Notes: generated by a model not told the origin, from the letters alone. Positions 10,069 through 19,036 are shown, counted from the first letter of the stretch. The stretch: DNA of 64,000 bases from Wylensekiella montiformis (GCF_009697385.1 NZ_VUNL01000001.1:1-64000); one strand, 5' to 3'. Numbers and translations are program-made.

Positions 10069-11430
10069 TTAATGTTCTGCAGTCGACTGCATCTCAGCCT
10101 TTACAGAATCTTCTTCCGGTTTTTCTTCTTCCATCTCGCCCATCTCTTCTTTGAGGAGGGCGTTATCCTGCGCTCTGAGGAACGGGAAGTAAATCGCTGT
10201 TGCGATAGCAAGGTTTACGATCTGAACGACCGCGCCCTGCCAGCCGTTCAGCAGGAAGCCGGCGATGACCGGCGGCGTCGTCCAGGGAACCTGTACGGCG
10301 CTGAACGGAGCCATAAATCCCAGCGAAATGGAAAAATACGTAACCAGCATAGCCAGCAGCGGAACCAGAACAAACGGTACCAGAAGATACGGGTTGAACA
10401 CGATCGGCAGGCCAAAGATGATCGGCTCGTTGATGTTGAAAAGTCCCGGTACGAACGCCATCTTCATCAGGGATTTGAGCTGCTGCGAGCGCGCCGTGAA
10501 CACGCCGGCGATCAGGAGTCCCAGCGTCAGGCCGCAGCCGCCGCTCTTGACAAATACATCGTTGATCTGGCAGGTCATGATCTTGGCCTGCGGATTGTTC
10601 AAGAGCGTCATGCCCATATCGATGAGATGCTGGTTATCGAGCGAGTTGGCGATGAGCAGAGGACCGACCACGCCGCCGACGACGTTCGGCCCATGGATGC
10701 CGGCCCAGAAGAGGATACTCTGCAGTCCGACGATGATCGTGCCGCCGGCCAGCGAATCCGAGAGGCCCTGCAGCGGCGTCTGAATGACCTTGAAGATCAG
10801 CTCCGGCACCGTCGTCGCCCCGATATAATGGCAAAGTCCGTAAAGAACCGAAGCCGTCGTAAAGAAAATCATGCCCGGAACGAGCGCGGTAAAGGCTTTC
10901 GCGACGCCCTGCGGCACCGAATCCGGCATCTTGACGCCGATGTGGTTCTTCTCACAATAACAAAAGACATAAGAGACAAAAAATGCGATGAAAATTGCCG
11001 TGATAACGCCATTGCTTCCCGCCCAGGCTTTCGGGATGATGTCGCCCACTGTCTCGCCGCCCTTGCTGACGATTGTCGGCGGCATCAGGATCAGGAAAGT
11101 CGACAGGGCCAGAATCGAAGCCATCATGGCATCGCAGCCTTCATTTTCTACGAATTTATACGTGATGGACAAAACGACAATCAGAGCCAGTACACTGAAC
11201 GTACCGCCTGCTACGGCATTGAGCGGCGCCGTCCAATCCGATCCGAAAATGGAAGCCATAAACTCAGAATAACCCGGCAGCGGCAGGTTTGCTAAAAGCA
11301 GAAACACCGAACCGCAAATCGTAAACGGCGTCGTCATGATGAAGCCATCACGCAGGGCCGCTACTGCCCGAATCTGAGCGAACTCTCCCATGAATTCGAT
11401 AAACTTATCGAACAGTTCTTGTTTACTCAT
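10069..11430 (-). CDS. celB: PTS cellobiose-type IIC permease
   Basis: A 453-residue integral membrane protein of the lactose/cellobiose IIC family with about ten hydrophobic segments, family motifs such as WAGIHGPNVVGGVVGPLL and FNINEPIIFGLPIVFNP, and a charged C-terminal tail (EEMGEMEEEKPEED). It translocates beta-gluco-disaccharides while IIB phosphorylates them. The ATG at 11430 is chosen because AGAGGAAAG lies just upstream; an in-frame TTG at 11448 would put that site inside the gene. It is first in the operon, behind a 340-base leader region. Confidence 0.95.
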   Translation of the reverse strand: MSKQELFDKFIEFMGEFAQIRAVAALRDGFIMTTPFTICGSVFLLLANLPLPGYSEFMASIFGSDWTAPLNAVAGGTFSVLALIVVLSITYKFVENEGCDAMMASILALSTFLILMPPTIVSKGGETVGDIIPKAWAGSNGVITAIFIAFFVSYVFCYCEKNHIGVKMPDSVPQGVAKAFTALVPGMIFFTTASVLYGLCHYIGATTVPELIFKVIQTPLQGLSDSLAGGTIIVGLQSILFWAGIHGPNVVGGVVGPLLIANSLDNQHLIDMGMTLLNNPQAKIMTCQINDVFVKSGGCGLTLGLLIAGVFTARSQQLKSLMKMAFVPGLFNINEPIIFGLPIVFNPYLLVPFVLVPLLAMLVTYFSISLGFMAPFSAVQVPWTTPPVIAGFLLNGWQGAVVQIVNLAIATAIYFPFLRAQDNALLKEEMGEMEEEKPEEDSVKAEMQSTAEH

Positions 11431-11462
11431 GATCTTTCCTCTTTCCAATAAAAATACCCTTT

Positions 11463-11482
11463 GGAGCTATGCGCTTAGCTCC
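11463..11482 (-). promoter_or_regulatory. Leader stem-loop upstream of the PTS IIC gene
   Basis: Arms ggagcta/tagctcc form a 7-bp hairpin 33 bases before the IIC start codon. On the minus strand a run of five T follows about 8 bases later, so weak attenuation is possible. It does not match a LicT/BglG antiterminator site that I recognise. Confidence 0.3.
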
Positions 11483-11503
11483 CCTTCCCCTTAAGGTGAT
11501 TAT

Positions 11504-11532
11504 AATATAACATGCCGCAAATCAAGGCACAA
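11504..11532 (-). promoter_or_regulatory. Candidate promoter of the beta-glucan operon
   Basis: Minus strand: -35 TTGTGC (11532-11527), 17-nt spacer, -10 TATATT (11509-11504); an overlapping TATAAT lies at 11504-11499. It is the best candidate in the 340-base gap between rpiR and the IIC gene. Confidence 0.4.
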
Positions 11533-11549
11533 TAAAGCACAATCAATAC

Positions 11550-11562
11550 GAAACACTGTTTC
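11550..11562. promoter_or_regulatory. Palindrome GAAACA-C-TGTTTC, candidate RpiR operator
   Basis: A perfect 13-base palindrome 18 bases upstream of the candidate -35 of the beta-glucan operon and downstream of the divergently placed rpiR terminator. RpiR-family proteins bind symmetric sites through an HTH dimer. The rpiR gene next door makes this the likely operator; inferred from position and symmetry. Confidence 0.45.
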
Positions 11563-11701
11563 AGCGCCGATAATAAAAACCCCGGCGTCTCGTAGCGTTG
11601 TTACATATATTTTTCATATTCTGATAGTTCACATAATATTTATCCAATCTAAACGGGCGCCAAGGCTCCTCCGGCAGGTTTTCTTTTATGAATCATACCA
11701 A

Positions 11702-11752
11702 TAAAAAAGCTGTGAAGCCTATGCTGATGCGCACCAGCATAGGCTTCACAGC
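11702..11752 (-). terminator. Terminator of the dnaX-rpiR transcript
   Basis: Perfect 18-bp stem (arms 11709-11726 and 11735-11752) followed on the minus strand by TTTTTT. It sits 16 bases past the rpiR stop and separates the dnaX-rpiR transcript from the PTS operon. Confidence 0.92.
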
Positions 11753-11767
11753 CTGTCAAAGGATGGA

Positions 11768-12610
11768 TTAATAGTAGAAATGTTTCCTGAGCCATTGCTC
11801 CTTCTGTTGGGCATTATGAAAATCGACCCGCGTCATGAGGACAGCGAACAATATATCGGTTACATATTTCGCGCCCATAAGGAAAACGCGCGGCCCCAGC
11901 TCTTCCATGGATTTTACCGTAGCCACAGGGAAAACCACATCCGCCATATTCGCAAGATTGGAACGCGGAACCGCCGTGATAAGAATAATCGGATTGCCGC
12001 GCATTTTCAGAAGATGCGCCACATCAAGCAGCATACGGTTCTCCCCCGTACGGCTGATAAAAAACGCAACATGATCCTTAGGTGCTCCTGTTGCCTGCAG
12101 ATACTGCATCGTCATGGCCAGATGGACCGTCGAACATTTATTGGCCATGATAAAGCCGGAAGATGCCATATTGGCAATATCTAAATTATTATCCGTAGCA
12201 TAGAAATCGATATGATCCGTCTTATTCAAAATGGCCAGAGCCCGCACAAAATCAGCTGGTTCCAGCATACTGCGCGTATCCTTCAGCGCATCGATCTCAA
12301 TACTCGTAACCTTATCGAGAATCGAATGCACCGAATCCCTGTCGGTCATAATGAGCTCATCACCATGCGGGCGCTCCATATACTGCATCATCTCCGCCAG
12401 AAACTTGACACGAAACTCCGTATAGCCGCCGAAGCCCAATTTCTGGCTGAACCGCACGATAGCCGCCGAGCTTGTAAACGTCTCCTTAGCCAGCTGGCGT
12501 GTGGACATCCCCGGCAGCATCCGGAAATTCGCCAACAGATAATCAGCAATCATGGCTTCCGATTCTGAGAAACCATCTTTATCCTGTAATTGTTTTACTA
12601 AGCCCGTCAT
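11768..12610 (-). CDS. RpiR/MurR-family transcriptional regulator (HTH + SIS)
   Basis: A 280-residue protein with an N-terminal HTH_6 domain (about 1-78; STRQLAKETFTSSAAIVRFSQKLGF) and a C-terminal SIS phosphosugar-binding domain (about 105-250; DHVAFFISRTGENRMLLDVA). The family senses sugar phosphates; glucose-6-phosphate or cellobiose-6-phosphate are plausible ligands. Its ATG overlaps the dnaX stop (ATGA), so it is translationally coupled to dnaX yet lies directly upstream of the PTS operon, its likely target. An alternative target would be the murQ-murP genes at 28.6 kb, since MurR is in the same family, but no link is seen. Confidence 0.9.
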   Translation of the reverse strand: MTGLVKQLQDKDGFSESEAMIADYLLANFRMLPGMSTRQLAKETFTSSAAIVRFSQKLGFGGYTEFRVKFLAEMMQYMERPHGDELIMTDRDSVHSILDKVTSIEIDALKDTRSMLEPADFVRALAILNKTDHIDFYATDNNLDIANMASSGFIMANKCSTVHLAMTMQYLQATGAPKDHVAFFISRTGENRMLLDVAHLLKMRGNPIILITAVPRSNLANMADVVFPVATVKSMEELGPRVFLMGAKYVTDILFAVLMTRVDFHNAQQKEQWLRKHFYY

Positions 12611-14334
12611 TTTTCTCCCTCAATCTCTACGACATTATCCCCAAAATAATGAAACGCTTTTTCCAACGGCGCCCGTTCCTCCGGCGGCATGTCCTCAAGA
12701 TTTACCGGAACCGGCTCCGGTTCTTTCGGTACCGCCGGCTGAGGTTTCTGCGGCGGACGCGGCGGCGGCGCGGGACGATCCTCTCCGCTGCAGGAAAGAC
12801 GCAGTTCCCGGCCCGTGATCTCCTGTAGAATCGTTTCCAGCTGCGAACGATAATTGCGCATCGTCAGGGACGCCATCAGTGTCCCCTTGAAGCGGATAAA
12901 GAACTGCGAGCCTGTCATACCCGCGAACTCGCCCTGCGAAACACAAGCCAGCACCGGCGCCTTGCGGGGGTCCTGCAGTTTCTGCAGCAGGGCTTCCCAT
13001 ACCTTTGCATCCTCCGGGCGCACGGTCGCCGGAGCAGACTGAGCAGCAGGAGCAGCGGGAGCGGCAGGCTTCTGCCGCGGGACTGCAGCAGGCGGCTTCG
13101 GCGCCTGAGCCGCACGCGATGACAAAGCAGCGGAAAGCTGCACCAGCTTCGCTTCCAGACGGGCAATCCGGCTGTCCGCTTGTCCGGAGCCGGATGAGGC
13201 TTCCGATGCGGCAGCTGGCGGTTCTGCCGACGGGACAGCAGACGGGACAGCGGACGGTCGGCAGAGCGACAGCAGCGCAACCTCTACCGTGATGCGCGGC
13301 TGAGGCGACCATTTCATCTCGTTCATGGCCTCGTGGAGGCGCTGGATCATCTGCATGATCTGTTCCGGCGAGAAGAACTTGCTCTGCTCCTGAAGAACCT
13401 GTTCCCTCTCAGCGTAAAGATCCATGTCCTTCACCGTGCCGGCAGCTTCATAAATCATCAGACTGCGGAGGTGCAGCGAAAATTCCGTAAGCACCTGCCT
13501 TAAATCCATCCCGCTGCGCAGAAGCTCCGCGATGATTTGCAAGACCTCCGGAGCACGGCGGCCGGCCACGGCCTCAGTCATACGGTAAATCCAGTCATGA
13601 CCGACCAGCCCGAGAATCTGCCGTACCTGATCCGCTGTAATATTCCCTTCCGACAAGGCAGAGCACTGATCGAGAATCGATAACGCATCGCGCAGCCCGC
13701 CATCGGCCTGCAGCGCAATCATGGTCAGCGCCTCGTCCTCGGCCTCCAGCTTCATCGCACCGACGATATAAGAAAGGCGCTCCTTGATTTCCTCGACGGT
13801 AATCCGTTTAAAATCGTAACGCTGACAGCGCGACTGGATCGTAGCGGGGACCTTATGCGCCTCCGTCGTGGCCAGAATGAAGACCACATGAGCCGGCGGC
13901 TCCTCCAGCGTCTTCAGCAGCGCGTTGAACGCTTCGGCCGTCAGCATATGCACCTCGTCGATGATATACACTTTATACCGCCCGTCAACCGGCGCAAATT
14001 TGACCGTCTCTCTGAGATCGCGAATCTCGTCGATACCGCGGTTCGATGCGGCATCGATTTCAAAAACATCCATCGATGAGCCGTCGTTGATCTTACGGCA
14101 CTGCTCGCACTGCCCGCAGGGATCCGGCGTCGGCCCCTTTTCACAGTTCAGCGCTTTGGCCAGAATCTTTGCCGTACTCGTCTTTCCCGTTCCGCGCGGG
14201 CCGGAAAACAGATACGCATGGCCGATCCGTCCGGACGTGATGGCATTGGACAAGGTGCGGCTGATATGTTCCTGGCCGACCAGATCCCGGAAGCTTCCCG
14301 GACGCCATTTCCGGTACAAAGCAATATACGCCAT
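12607..14334 (-). CDS. dnaX: DNA polymerase III subunit gamma/tau
   Basis: A 575-residue clamp-loader ATPase. It shows the N-terminal MAYIALYRKWRPGSF, Walker A GPRGTGKTST, the four-Cys zinc module (C..CGQCEQC), Walker B IIDEVHML and sensor region SRCQRYDF, then domain III and a Pro/Ala-rich linker (about 365-450) before a C-terminal tau-like domain. The ATG at 14334 follows GGAGGTG and fixes the usual N terminus. The Pro/Ala-rich segment could host a programmed frameshift as in E. coli, but no A/T slippery run is evident. SRP RNA and tRNA-Ser precede it, a Firmicutes order; the usual ybaB does not follow. Confidence 0.97.
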   Translation of the reverse strand: MAYIALYRKWRPGSFRDLVGQEHISRTLSNAITSGRIGHAYLFSGPRGTGKTSTAKILAKALNCEKGPTPDPCGQCEQCRKINDGSSMDVFEIDAASNRGIDEIRDLRETVKFAPVDGRYKVYIIDEVHMLTAEAFNALLKTLEEPPAHVVFILATTEAHKVPATIQSRCQRYDFKRITVEEIKERLSYIVGAMKLEAEDEALTMIALQADGGLRDALSILDQCSALSEGNITADQVRQILGLVGHDWIYRMTEAVAGRRAPEVLQIIAELLRSGMDLRQVLTEFSLHLRSLMIYEAAGTVKDMDLYAEREQVLQEQSKFFSPEQIMQMIQRLHEAMNEMKWSPQPRITVEVALLSLCRPSAVPSAVPSAEPPAAASEASSGSGQADSRIARLEAKLVQLSAALSSRAAQAPKPPAAVPRQKPAAPAAPAAQSAPATVRPEDAKVWEALLQKLQDPRKAPVLACVSQGEFAGMTGSQFFIRFKGTLMASLTMRNYRSQLETILQEITGRELRLSCSGEDRPAPPPRPPQKPQPAVPKEPEPVPVNLEDMPPEERAPLEKAFHYFGDNVVEIEGEK

Positions 14335-14387
14335 CGTAATCACACCTCCACAGAACTATCATACCATAGATACCCCCAATCCGGCGA

Positions 14388-14416
14388 CAAAAAAACAGCT
14401 TCCTCAAAGAGGAAGC
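14388..14416 (-). terminator. Terminator of the SRP RNA
   Basis: Minus strand hairpin GCTTCCTC-TTT-GAGGAAGC followed by TTTTTTTGT, between the SRP RNA and dnaX. Confidence 0.85.
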
Positions 14417-14439
14417 CGCTCCGGAACAGGTTCTTTCTC

Positions 14440-14555
14440 ACGCCGGACCGCAGTCTCCAGGCACCCTTGCGGCACATGAAGCGGCCCGCTTATCGCTGCT
14501 TCCTTCCGGACCTGACGAGGTTCACAGGACTTCATTGCGCAAGACCCGGACACTG
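14440..14555 (-). ncRNA. ffs: Signal recognition particle RNA (small bacterial type)
   Basis: Minus strand carries the universal SRP core at 14516-14495: GTCAGGTCCGGAAGGAAGCA followed by GC, and the opposite strand of the helix with GGGTGCCTGGAGAC. Flanks pair to close a 4.5S-like rod of about 110 nt; the exact ends are estimated. The RNA scaffolds Ffh for co-translational targeting. Placement between tRNA-Ser and dnaX is typical for Firmicutes. Confidence 0.9.
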
Positions 14556-14583
14556 CAGCCCGGCCTGAAAAAGAATATAAAAA

Positions 14584-14674
14584 TGGCGGAGAGTGAGAGA
14601 TTCGAACTCTCGGTACAGTATCACCGTACACACGCTTTCCAGGCGTGCTCCTTCAACCACTCGGACAACTCTCC
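14584..14674 (-). tRNA. tRNA-Ser (anticodon GGA)
   Basis: A 91-nt class II tRNA with acceptor GGAGAGT/ACTCTCC, discriminator G and an encoded CCA. The anticodon arm CACGCCTGGAAAGCGTG gives GGA; a long variable arm and T-loop GTTCGAATC are present. It reads UCC/UCU serine codons. Confidence 0.96.
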
Positions 14675-14799
14675 ACAATGCTCTACCAAAAAGAATATTC
14701 ACTTGTCGCTGCCGCGCCATGCGCTCACAACGATAATTATTTTAGCATTGTACCATTCATCTGTCAATAGCTTTTTTCATTTTTTCACAGCGTCCGCGC

Positions 14800-15441
14800 T
14801 CAAAACAGGTCATCAGCGGATAAAATAAGTTGAAAAGCACCAAACGAAGTGTAGATCCGCAGACACAGCCGCTTTGCTCCCTGAATCCGGACATTCTTTC
14901 TCCAGCGCGGCAGGGAAAGCTCCCCCTCCATTCCGCTGTTCGCGAGTTCAATGCAGAAAAGCCCATTGACCACATTCAAAAACTCCTGAATACTGTCCAC
15001 CGCCATCTCATCGACCGTATCCAGAAGCTCACCGCTGTAACGGCGCGCCAGTTCCAAAAAGACCGCGTCCCGGGCCGCCAGTCCGCTTACAAAAGAAATA
15101 TCCCCTTCAATGCGCAGGAATACGGCATGTGCTGGTGCCGGCTCCTCTTCAATGGAGGGGAGCTGCGCCACAACGGCCTCTGTGTGCATCATTTCCCTCA
15201 GTTTTTCGATAAACAGCTCCGCATAACGGCTGTACCACTCGATGCGGTCTTCCCATGCGCCATCTGCGGCCCGCATGACTGCCGTGCGAACCGGACGGGG
15301 ATCGATGACGGACACTTCCGGCATCATGCGGACCAAAGCAGCCTCATCCTGTTCCCCTTCTTTCATGATCTGCTGCAGCTGTTCCGGCGTATAGGACCTT
15401 CCATTCAGCAGACACTGGGCAATGTTAAAATTACTGGTCAT
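14800..15441 (-). CDS. CheX-like chemotaxis phosphatase
   Basis: A 213-residue protein. The C-terminal half (about 95-205) fits the CheC/CheX phosphatase family, with EMAVDSIQEFLNVVNGLF matching the E-x3-N active helix (Glu and Asn contact the CheY phosphate) and a beta-rich end GAFQLILSADD. The N-terminal 90 residues are helical and unassigned. CheX dephosphorylates CheY-P. The gene overlaps the end of the CheY gene by 11 bases, so the two are coupled, but no cheA, receptor or flagellar gene lies nearby. The family call is moderately firm. Confidence 0.7.
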   Translation of the reverse strand: MTSNFNIAQCLLNGRSYTPEQLQQIMKEGEQDEAALVRMMPEVSVIDPRPVRTAVMRAADGAWEDRIEWYSRYAELFIEKLREMMHTEAVVAQLPSIEEEPAPAHAVFLRIEGDISFVSGLAARDAVFLELARRYSGELLDTVDEMAVDSIQEFLNVVNGLFCIELANSGMEGELSLPRWRKNVRIQGAKRLCLRIYTSFGAFQLILSADDLF

Positions 15442-15817
15442 GGACGCCGGCCTTCCTTTGAAGCGTTCCGACAGCCTTCCGAATCTGGTCGCTCGTATAT
15501 GGTTTTTGTATGAAGTCCATCGCGCCCATTTTCAGTGTACGGATCAGCTTCTGTGGTGTCCCCGCCGAGGAAACCATGACGACCGGCAAATCCGGATTGA
15601 CTTCTTTGATTACCTGCAGCGCCTCAATTCCGCCGACTTCCGGCATGACGATGTCCAAAAAAATGGCATCGAGATGCTCCTGAAGATTGATCTGAATGGC
15701 TTCTTTCCCGTTGGATGCCTCCAGCACCTCGCAGCCCAGAGATTCCAGTTCCTCCCGCAGTTTTTTGCGCAGCAGCTTCGAATCGTCCGTGATCAATATT
15801 TTCAATTTCCTATTCAA
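15431..15817 (-). CDS. CheY-like single-domain response regulator
   Basis: A 128-residue receiver domain alone: acidic pair Asp10/Asp11 (LITDDSKLL), phospho-acceptor Asp55 (IFLDIVMP), switch Ser (VVMVSSAG), Lys near 105 (FIQKPYT). There is no output domain, so it acts by binding a partner. It is translationally coupled to the CheX-like phosphatase downstream, which probably resets it. Which kinase phosphorylates it cannot be told from this window. Confidence 0.9.
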   Translation of the reverse strand: MNRKLKILITDDSKLLRKKLREELESLGCEVLEASNGKEAIQINLQEHLDAIFLDIVMPEVGGIEALQVIKEVNPDLPVVMVSSAGTPQKLIRTLKMGAMDFIQKPYTSDQIRKAVGTLQRKAGVHDQ

Positions 15818-15952
15818 AGTATCCGCCCCCCGGTTTTCTTTTCCCCAAAAAGTTTCTCTGAGGCTCCCAGTTTTTCTTCATCGTTTATGATGTTCATAAT
15901 TGTTTATGATGTTTATGATTCGTCAAAAACAAACATTTTCCTTCTCTCCATG

Positions 15953-15991
15953 AAAAAAAGCTCCTCTCCCTGACAGGAGAAGAGCTTTTTC
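15953..15991 (-). terminator. Terminator of the deo-nupC operon
   Basis: AAAAAGCTCTTCTCCTG...GAGGAGCTTTTTTT on the minus strand, directly after the nupC stop; it ends the five-gene nucleoside operon. Confidence 0.85.
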
Positions 15992-15999
15992 GGCACCAT

Positions 16000-17199
16000 T
16001 CACCAAATGAATAGACCGGCAATGCCTGCCGAAAGCAGGGAAACGAGAATGCCCGAAAGCAGCATATAGCCGACGTTGCGGGAAATCAGCTCGTTCTTAT
16101 CCTCATCGACCAGTCCCTTAAAGCAGCCGATAATCATGCCCAGCGTAGAGAAATTCGCAAACGATGTAACAAATACGGTCAAAACGCCCTGCATGTGACG
16201 GCTGAATTCACCGAGAATATCCTGCACGTTCAACATGACAACAAATTCGTTGGTGACCAGCTTCGTTCCCATGTACTGAGCCAGTTTGAAGGCTTCCGTC
16301 GTATCGAGGCCCATAAGCCAGGCGAACGGGAACATAATGCAGCCGAGAATATTCTCCAGCGTCAGCGACGGATGAATCAGTACCATCAGCATATCGATCA
16401 GCTTGGCCAGCGCAACAAATGCGATAACGTTCGCGCAGATGATGAGAATCAGGCGGCCAGCGCCGAGAATCGAGTTGCCGAGGAAGGAGAAGAACGGCTC
16501 ACGCTGCTTGCCGCCATCCGTCACCGTAGCCACCGTATCTTCCTCTTCCGAGATCTTGACCGGATGGAGAAGGTTCGTCACGATCAGTGCATTGATGACA
16601 TTCAGCGGAATCGCCGTAATAATGAATTCGCCCGGCATCATTTTCGTATAAATTCCGACCATAGCCGCCGTGATGCAGCTCATCGACATCATGGCCAGCG
16701 TAAGGCAGCGGTCCGCCTTCATCCGCTTGAGCTGCAGGCTGGACACGGCCAAAGCTTCCGTATTGCCGAGGAACATCATCTCAATGGCGAAGAAGGACTC
16801 GAATTTCGGCTCGCGCGTCAGAAAAGCCAGTCCCTTGCCGATCCATTTGATGATGAACGGCAGAATACCGATATAAGTCAGAATATCGAACATCGGAACG
16901 ACCAGCAGGATCGGCAGCAGCGCCGAGGTGAAAAAGTTCATCTGCGGCACATGGACCCAGTCCGGAAACGCAAAGGCGATGCCTTCATAAGCAACGCTGA
17001 TCAGCCAGTTAAAGCCGGCCGCGGCGGCCACAATGATCTCCCGCCCGACAGAAAACGAAGTCAAAAACCAGGCCAGAAACACATTCAAGGCCAGCAGGAT
17101 ACCTACACTACGCCAATGGATCTCCTTGCGTTTCTTAGAGAACAGGACACCGATAGCCAGAAAGACGGCAATGCCCAGAACATTGATAATAAAATACAT
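16000..17199 (-). CDS. nupC: NupC-type concentrative nucleoside transporter
   Basis: A 399-residue integral membrane protein of the CNT family with about eight to ten hydrophobic segments. Family motifs include LGNTEALAVSSLQLKRM (permeant-binding region) and the second half containing FANFSTLGMIIGCFKGL. It imports pyrimidine or purine nucleosides with H+ or Na+. As the last gene of deoC-deoB-pdp-cdd-nupC it supplies substrates for the enzymes encoded upstream. Start ATG 17199 follows GGGGAG. Confidence 0.93.
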   Translation of the reverse strand: MYFIINVLGIAVFLAIGVLFSKKRKEIHWRSVGILLALNVFLAWFLTSFSVGREIIVAAAAGFNWLISVAYEGIAFAFPDWVHVPQMNFFTSALLPILLVVPMFDILTYIGILPFIIKWIGKGLAFLTREPKFESFFAIEMMFLGNTEALAVSSLQLKRMKADRCLTLAMMSMSCITAAMVGIYTKMMPGEFIITAIPLNVINALIVTNLLHPVKISEEEDTVATVTDGGKQREPFFSFLGNSILGAGRLILIICANVIAFVALAKLIDMLMVLIHPSLTLENILGCIMFPFAWLMGLDTTEAFKLAQYMGTKLVTNEFVVMLNVQDILGEFSRHMQGVLTVFVTSFANFSTLGMIIGCFKGLVDEDKNELISRNVGYMLLSGILVSLLSAGIAGLFIW

Positions 17200-17284
17200 G
17201 ATTAAACTCCCCTTCGATTCATGGGTTTATAACAGGACGCCTGTCCCATTGTGGCACGGCATCCTGTTATTGTCAACTAACGGT

Positions 17285-17671
17285 TCAGAGATCCTTGTCC
17301 GTAAAAGCATACGGAAGCAGTTCGTCCAGTGTCACGACCTTTACGTCGCCCTTCAGATTCGCCATGATGATTTTATTGATATGAAACTCGCCCATGACCT
17401 GCCGACAGGCGCCGCATGGAGAGCACGGGCCTTCTGTATCGGCGATCAGCGCAATGGCCTCGATTTCCTTCTCTCCTTCGGAAACCGCTTTGAAAATCGC
17501 GGTGCGCTCTGCGCAGTTGGTCACCGGGTAGCTGGAATTTTCAATGTTGCAGCCGCCATATACATTGCCTTTTTTCGTCAGTACAGCAGCTCCTACCTTG
17601 AATTTTGAATACGGACTATACGAAAATTCCCGGTATTTTCTGGCGGTGTCGATCAGTTCTTGATCGGTCAT
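17285..17671 (-). CDS. cdd: Cytidine deaminase
   Basis: A 128-residue homotetramer-type deaminase. The zinc motif CAERTAIFKA (Cys ligand, catalytic Glu) and PCSPCGACRQ (two Cys ligands) are intact, as is the N-terminal YSPYSKFKVGAAV. It converts (deoxy)cytidine to (deoxy)uridine. The ATG at 17671 is preferred because GAAGGGAG lies upstream; the longer TTG version would include that site. It is 14 bases after pdp and feeds the phosphorylase with uridine-type substrates. Confidence 0.96.
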   Translation of the reverse strand: MTDQELIDTARKYREFSYSPYSKFKVGAAVLTKKGNVYGGCNIENSSYPVTNCAERTAIFKAVSEGEKEIEAIALIADTEGPCSPCGACRQVMGEFHINKIIMANLKGDVKVVTLDELLPYAFTDKDL

Positions 17672-17685
17672 GATAAGCGCTCCCT

Positions 17686-19008
17686 TCAATATTTCTCCAC
17701 TTTATCCTTCTCAACGCGCGCATAGACCAGCGGCTCTTTTTCCGGCTGTGCATCGCCGATGCAGATCGCTTCGCGGTACATGCGCTCTGCATCCTGCAGT
17801 GCGTCTTTCTTCGACGTATACAGAGTAACCAGGCAGTCGCCCTTCTTGACCGCATCCCCGTATTTCTTATGCAGAATCAGACCGGCGGAAAAATCAATCT
17901 CGCTATCCTTCGTCTCGCGGCCAGCTCCCAGAACGACCGATGTTTCCCCGATTTCTTCCGCATTCATCTTCACGATAAAGCCGTCGCGATCCGCACAGAT
18001 CTCCGCCTGATACGGCGCCTGCGGGAATTTGCTGTAATCGCGCAGTACAGAATCATCGCCGCCCTGTGCGCGGACCATTTTGCAGAACGTCTCAAAGGCC
18101 GAGCCGTCCGCAATGGCTTTTTCCGCCATCCGGCGGCATTCCTCCGGCGTTCCCTTGCCGACCAGATAAAGCATGTTGGCAGCCAGCTGCAGCGAAACCT
18201 CCGTGAGGTCCTCCGGGCCGTGTCCCTTGAGAACGTCCATGGATTCCATCACTTCAATGCTGTTGCCGATACCGAAGCCCAACGGCGTATCCATGTCGGT
18301 AATGAGGGCTACCGTGCGGCGGCCTGCGCCTTCGCCGATCGCGACCATGGTCTGCGCCAGTTTGATGGAATCGTCCAGCGTTTTCATGAAAGCGCCGCTG
18401 CCCGTCTTGACATCCAGCAGAATGCAGTCCGATCCGGCGGCCAGCTTCTTGCTCATGATGGAAGACGCGATCAGCGGGATGCTGTCTACCGTAGCCGTCA
18501 CATCACGCAGCGCATAGAGCTTCTTGTCTGCAGGAGCGAGATTGCCGGACTGCCCGATGACACTGACGCCGCACTGATTGACCGTATCAAAAAATTCCTG
18601 ACGGGAAAGGACTGTGCGGTAGCCCGGAATCGCTTCCAGCTTGTCGACCGTACCGCCCGTATGGCCAAGTCCGCGGCCGGACATCTTGGCTACCTTGCCG
18701 CCGCAGGCCGCGACAATCGGCGCCACGATAAGCGTCGTCTTGTCACCGACGCCGCCCGTCGAATGCTTGTCGACCTTTTTGCCGTTAATGGCAGACAAGT
18801 CGATCATATCGCCGGATTTCGCCATGACTTTGGTCAGCTCTGTGATTTCATGATCGTTCATGCCGTTGAACCAGATGGCCATCGTCATAGCCGACATCTG
18901 ATAATCGGGAATCTCACCATGTACATAACCATCGATCATATACTGGATCTCTTCATCCGTCAGAACTTCGCCATGCTTCTTTTTCGTGATCAGATCATAC
19001 ATTCTCAT
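17686..19008 (-). CDS. pdp: Pyrimidine-nucleoside phosphorylase
   Basis: A 440-residue enzyme of the thymidine/pyrimidine phosphorylase family: N-terminal helical domain, the phosphate-binding region KHSTGGVGDKTTL, conserved KMSGRGLGHTGGTVDKLE, and a C-terminal barrel-sandwich (VLGAGRETKDSEID). It splits uridine, deoxyuridine or thymidine with phosphate into base and (deoxy)ribose-1-phosphate. AGGAGG lies 8 bases before the ATG. It is third in the deo operon. Confidence 0.95.
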   Translation of the reverse strand: MRMYDLITKKKHGEVLTDEEIQYMIDGYVHGEIPDYQMSAMTMAIWFNGMNDHEITELTKVMAKSGDMIDLSAINGKKVDKHSTGGVGDKTTLIVAPIVAACGGKVAKMSGRGLGHTGGTVDKLEAIPGYRTVLSRQEFFDTVNQCGVSVIGQSGNLAPADKKLYALRDVTATVDSIPLIASSIMSKKLAAGSDCILLDVKTGSGAFMKTLDDSIKLAQTMVAIGEGAGRRTVALITDMDTPLGFGIGNSIEVMESMDVLKGHGPEDLTEVSLQLAANMLYLVGKGTPEECRRMAEKAIADGSAFETFCKMVRAQGGDDSVLRDYSKFPQAPYQAEICADRDGFIVKMNAEEIGETSVVLGAGRETKDSEIDFSAGLILHKKYGDAVKKGDCLVTLYTSKKDALQDAERMYREAICIGDAQPEKEPLVYARVEKDKVEKY

Positions 19009-19036
19009 GTCATAGCCCTCCTAATTCATGAAGCGT

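Noticed and set aside
10072-11295. Long plus-strand ORF opposite the PTS IIC gene
   Set aside because: A shadow of the membrane-protein gene: highly charged Arg/Asp-rich translation, no ribosome binding site, no family.
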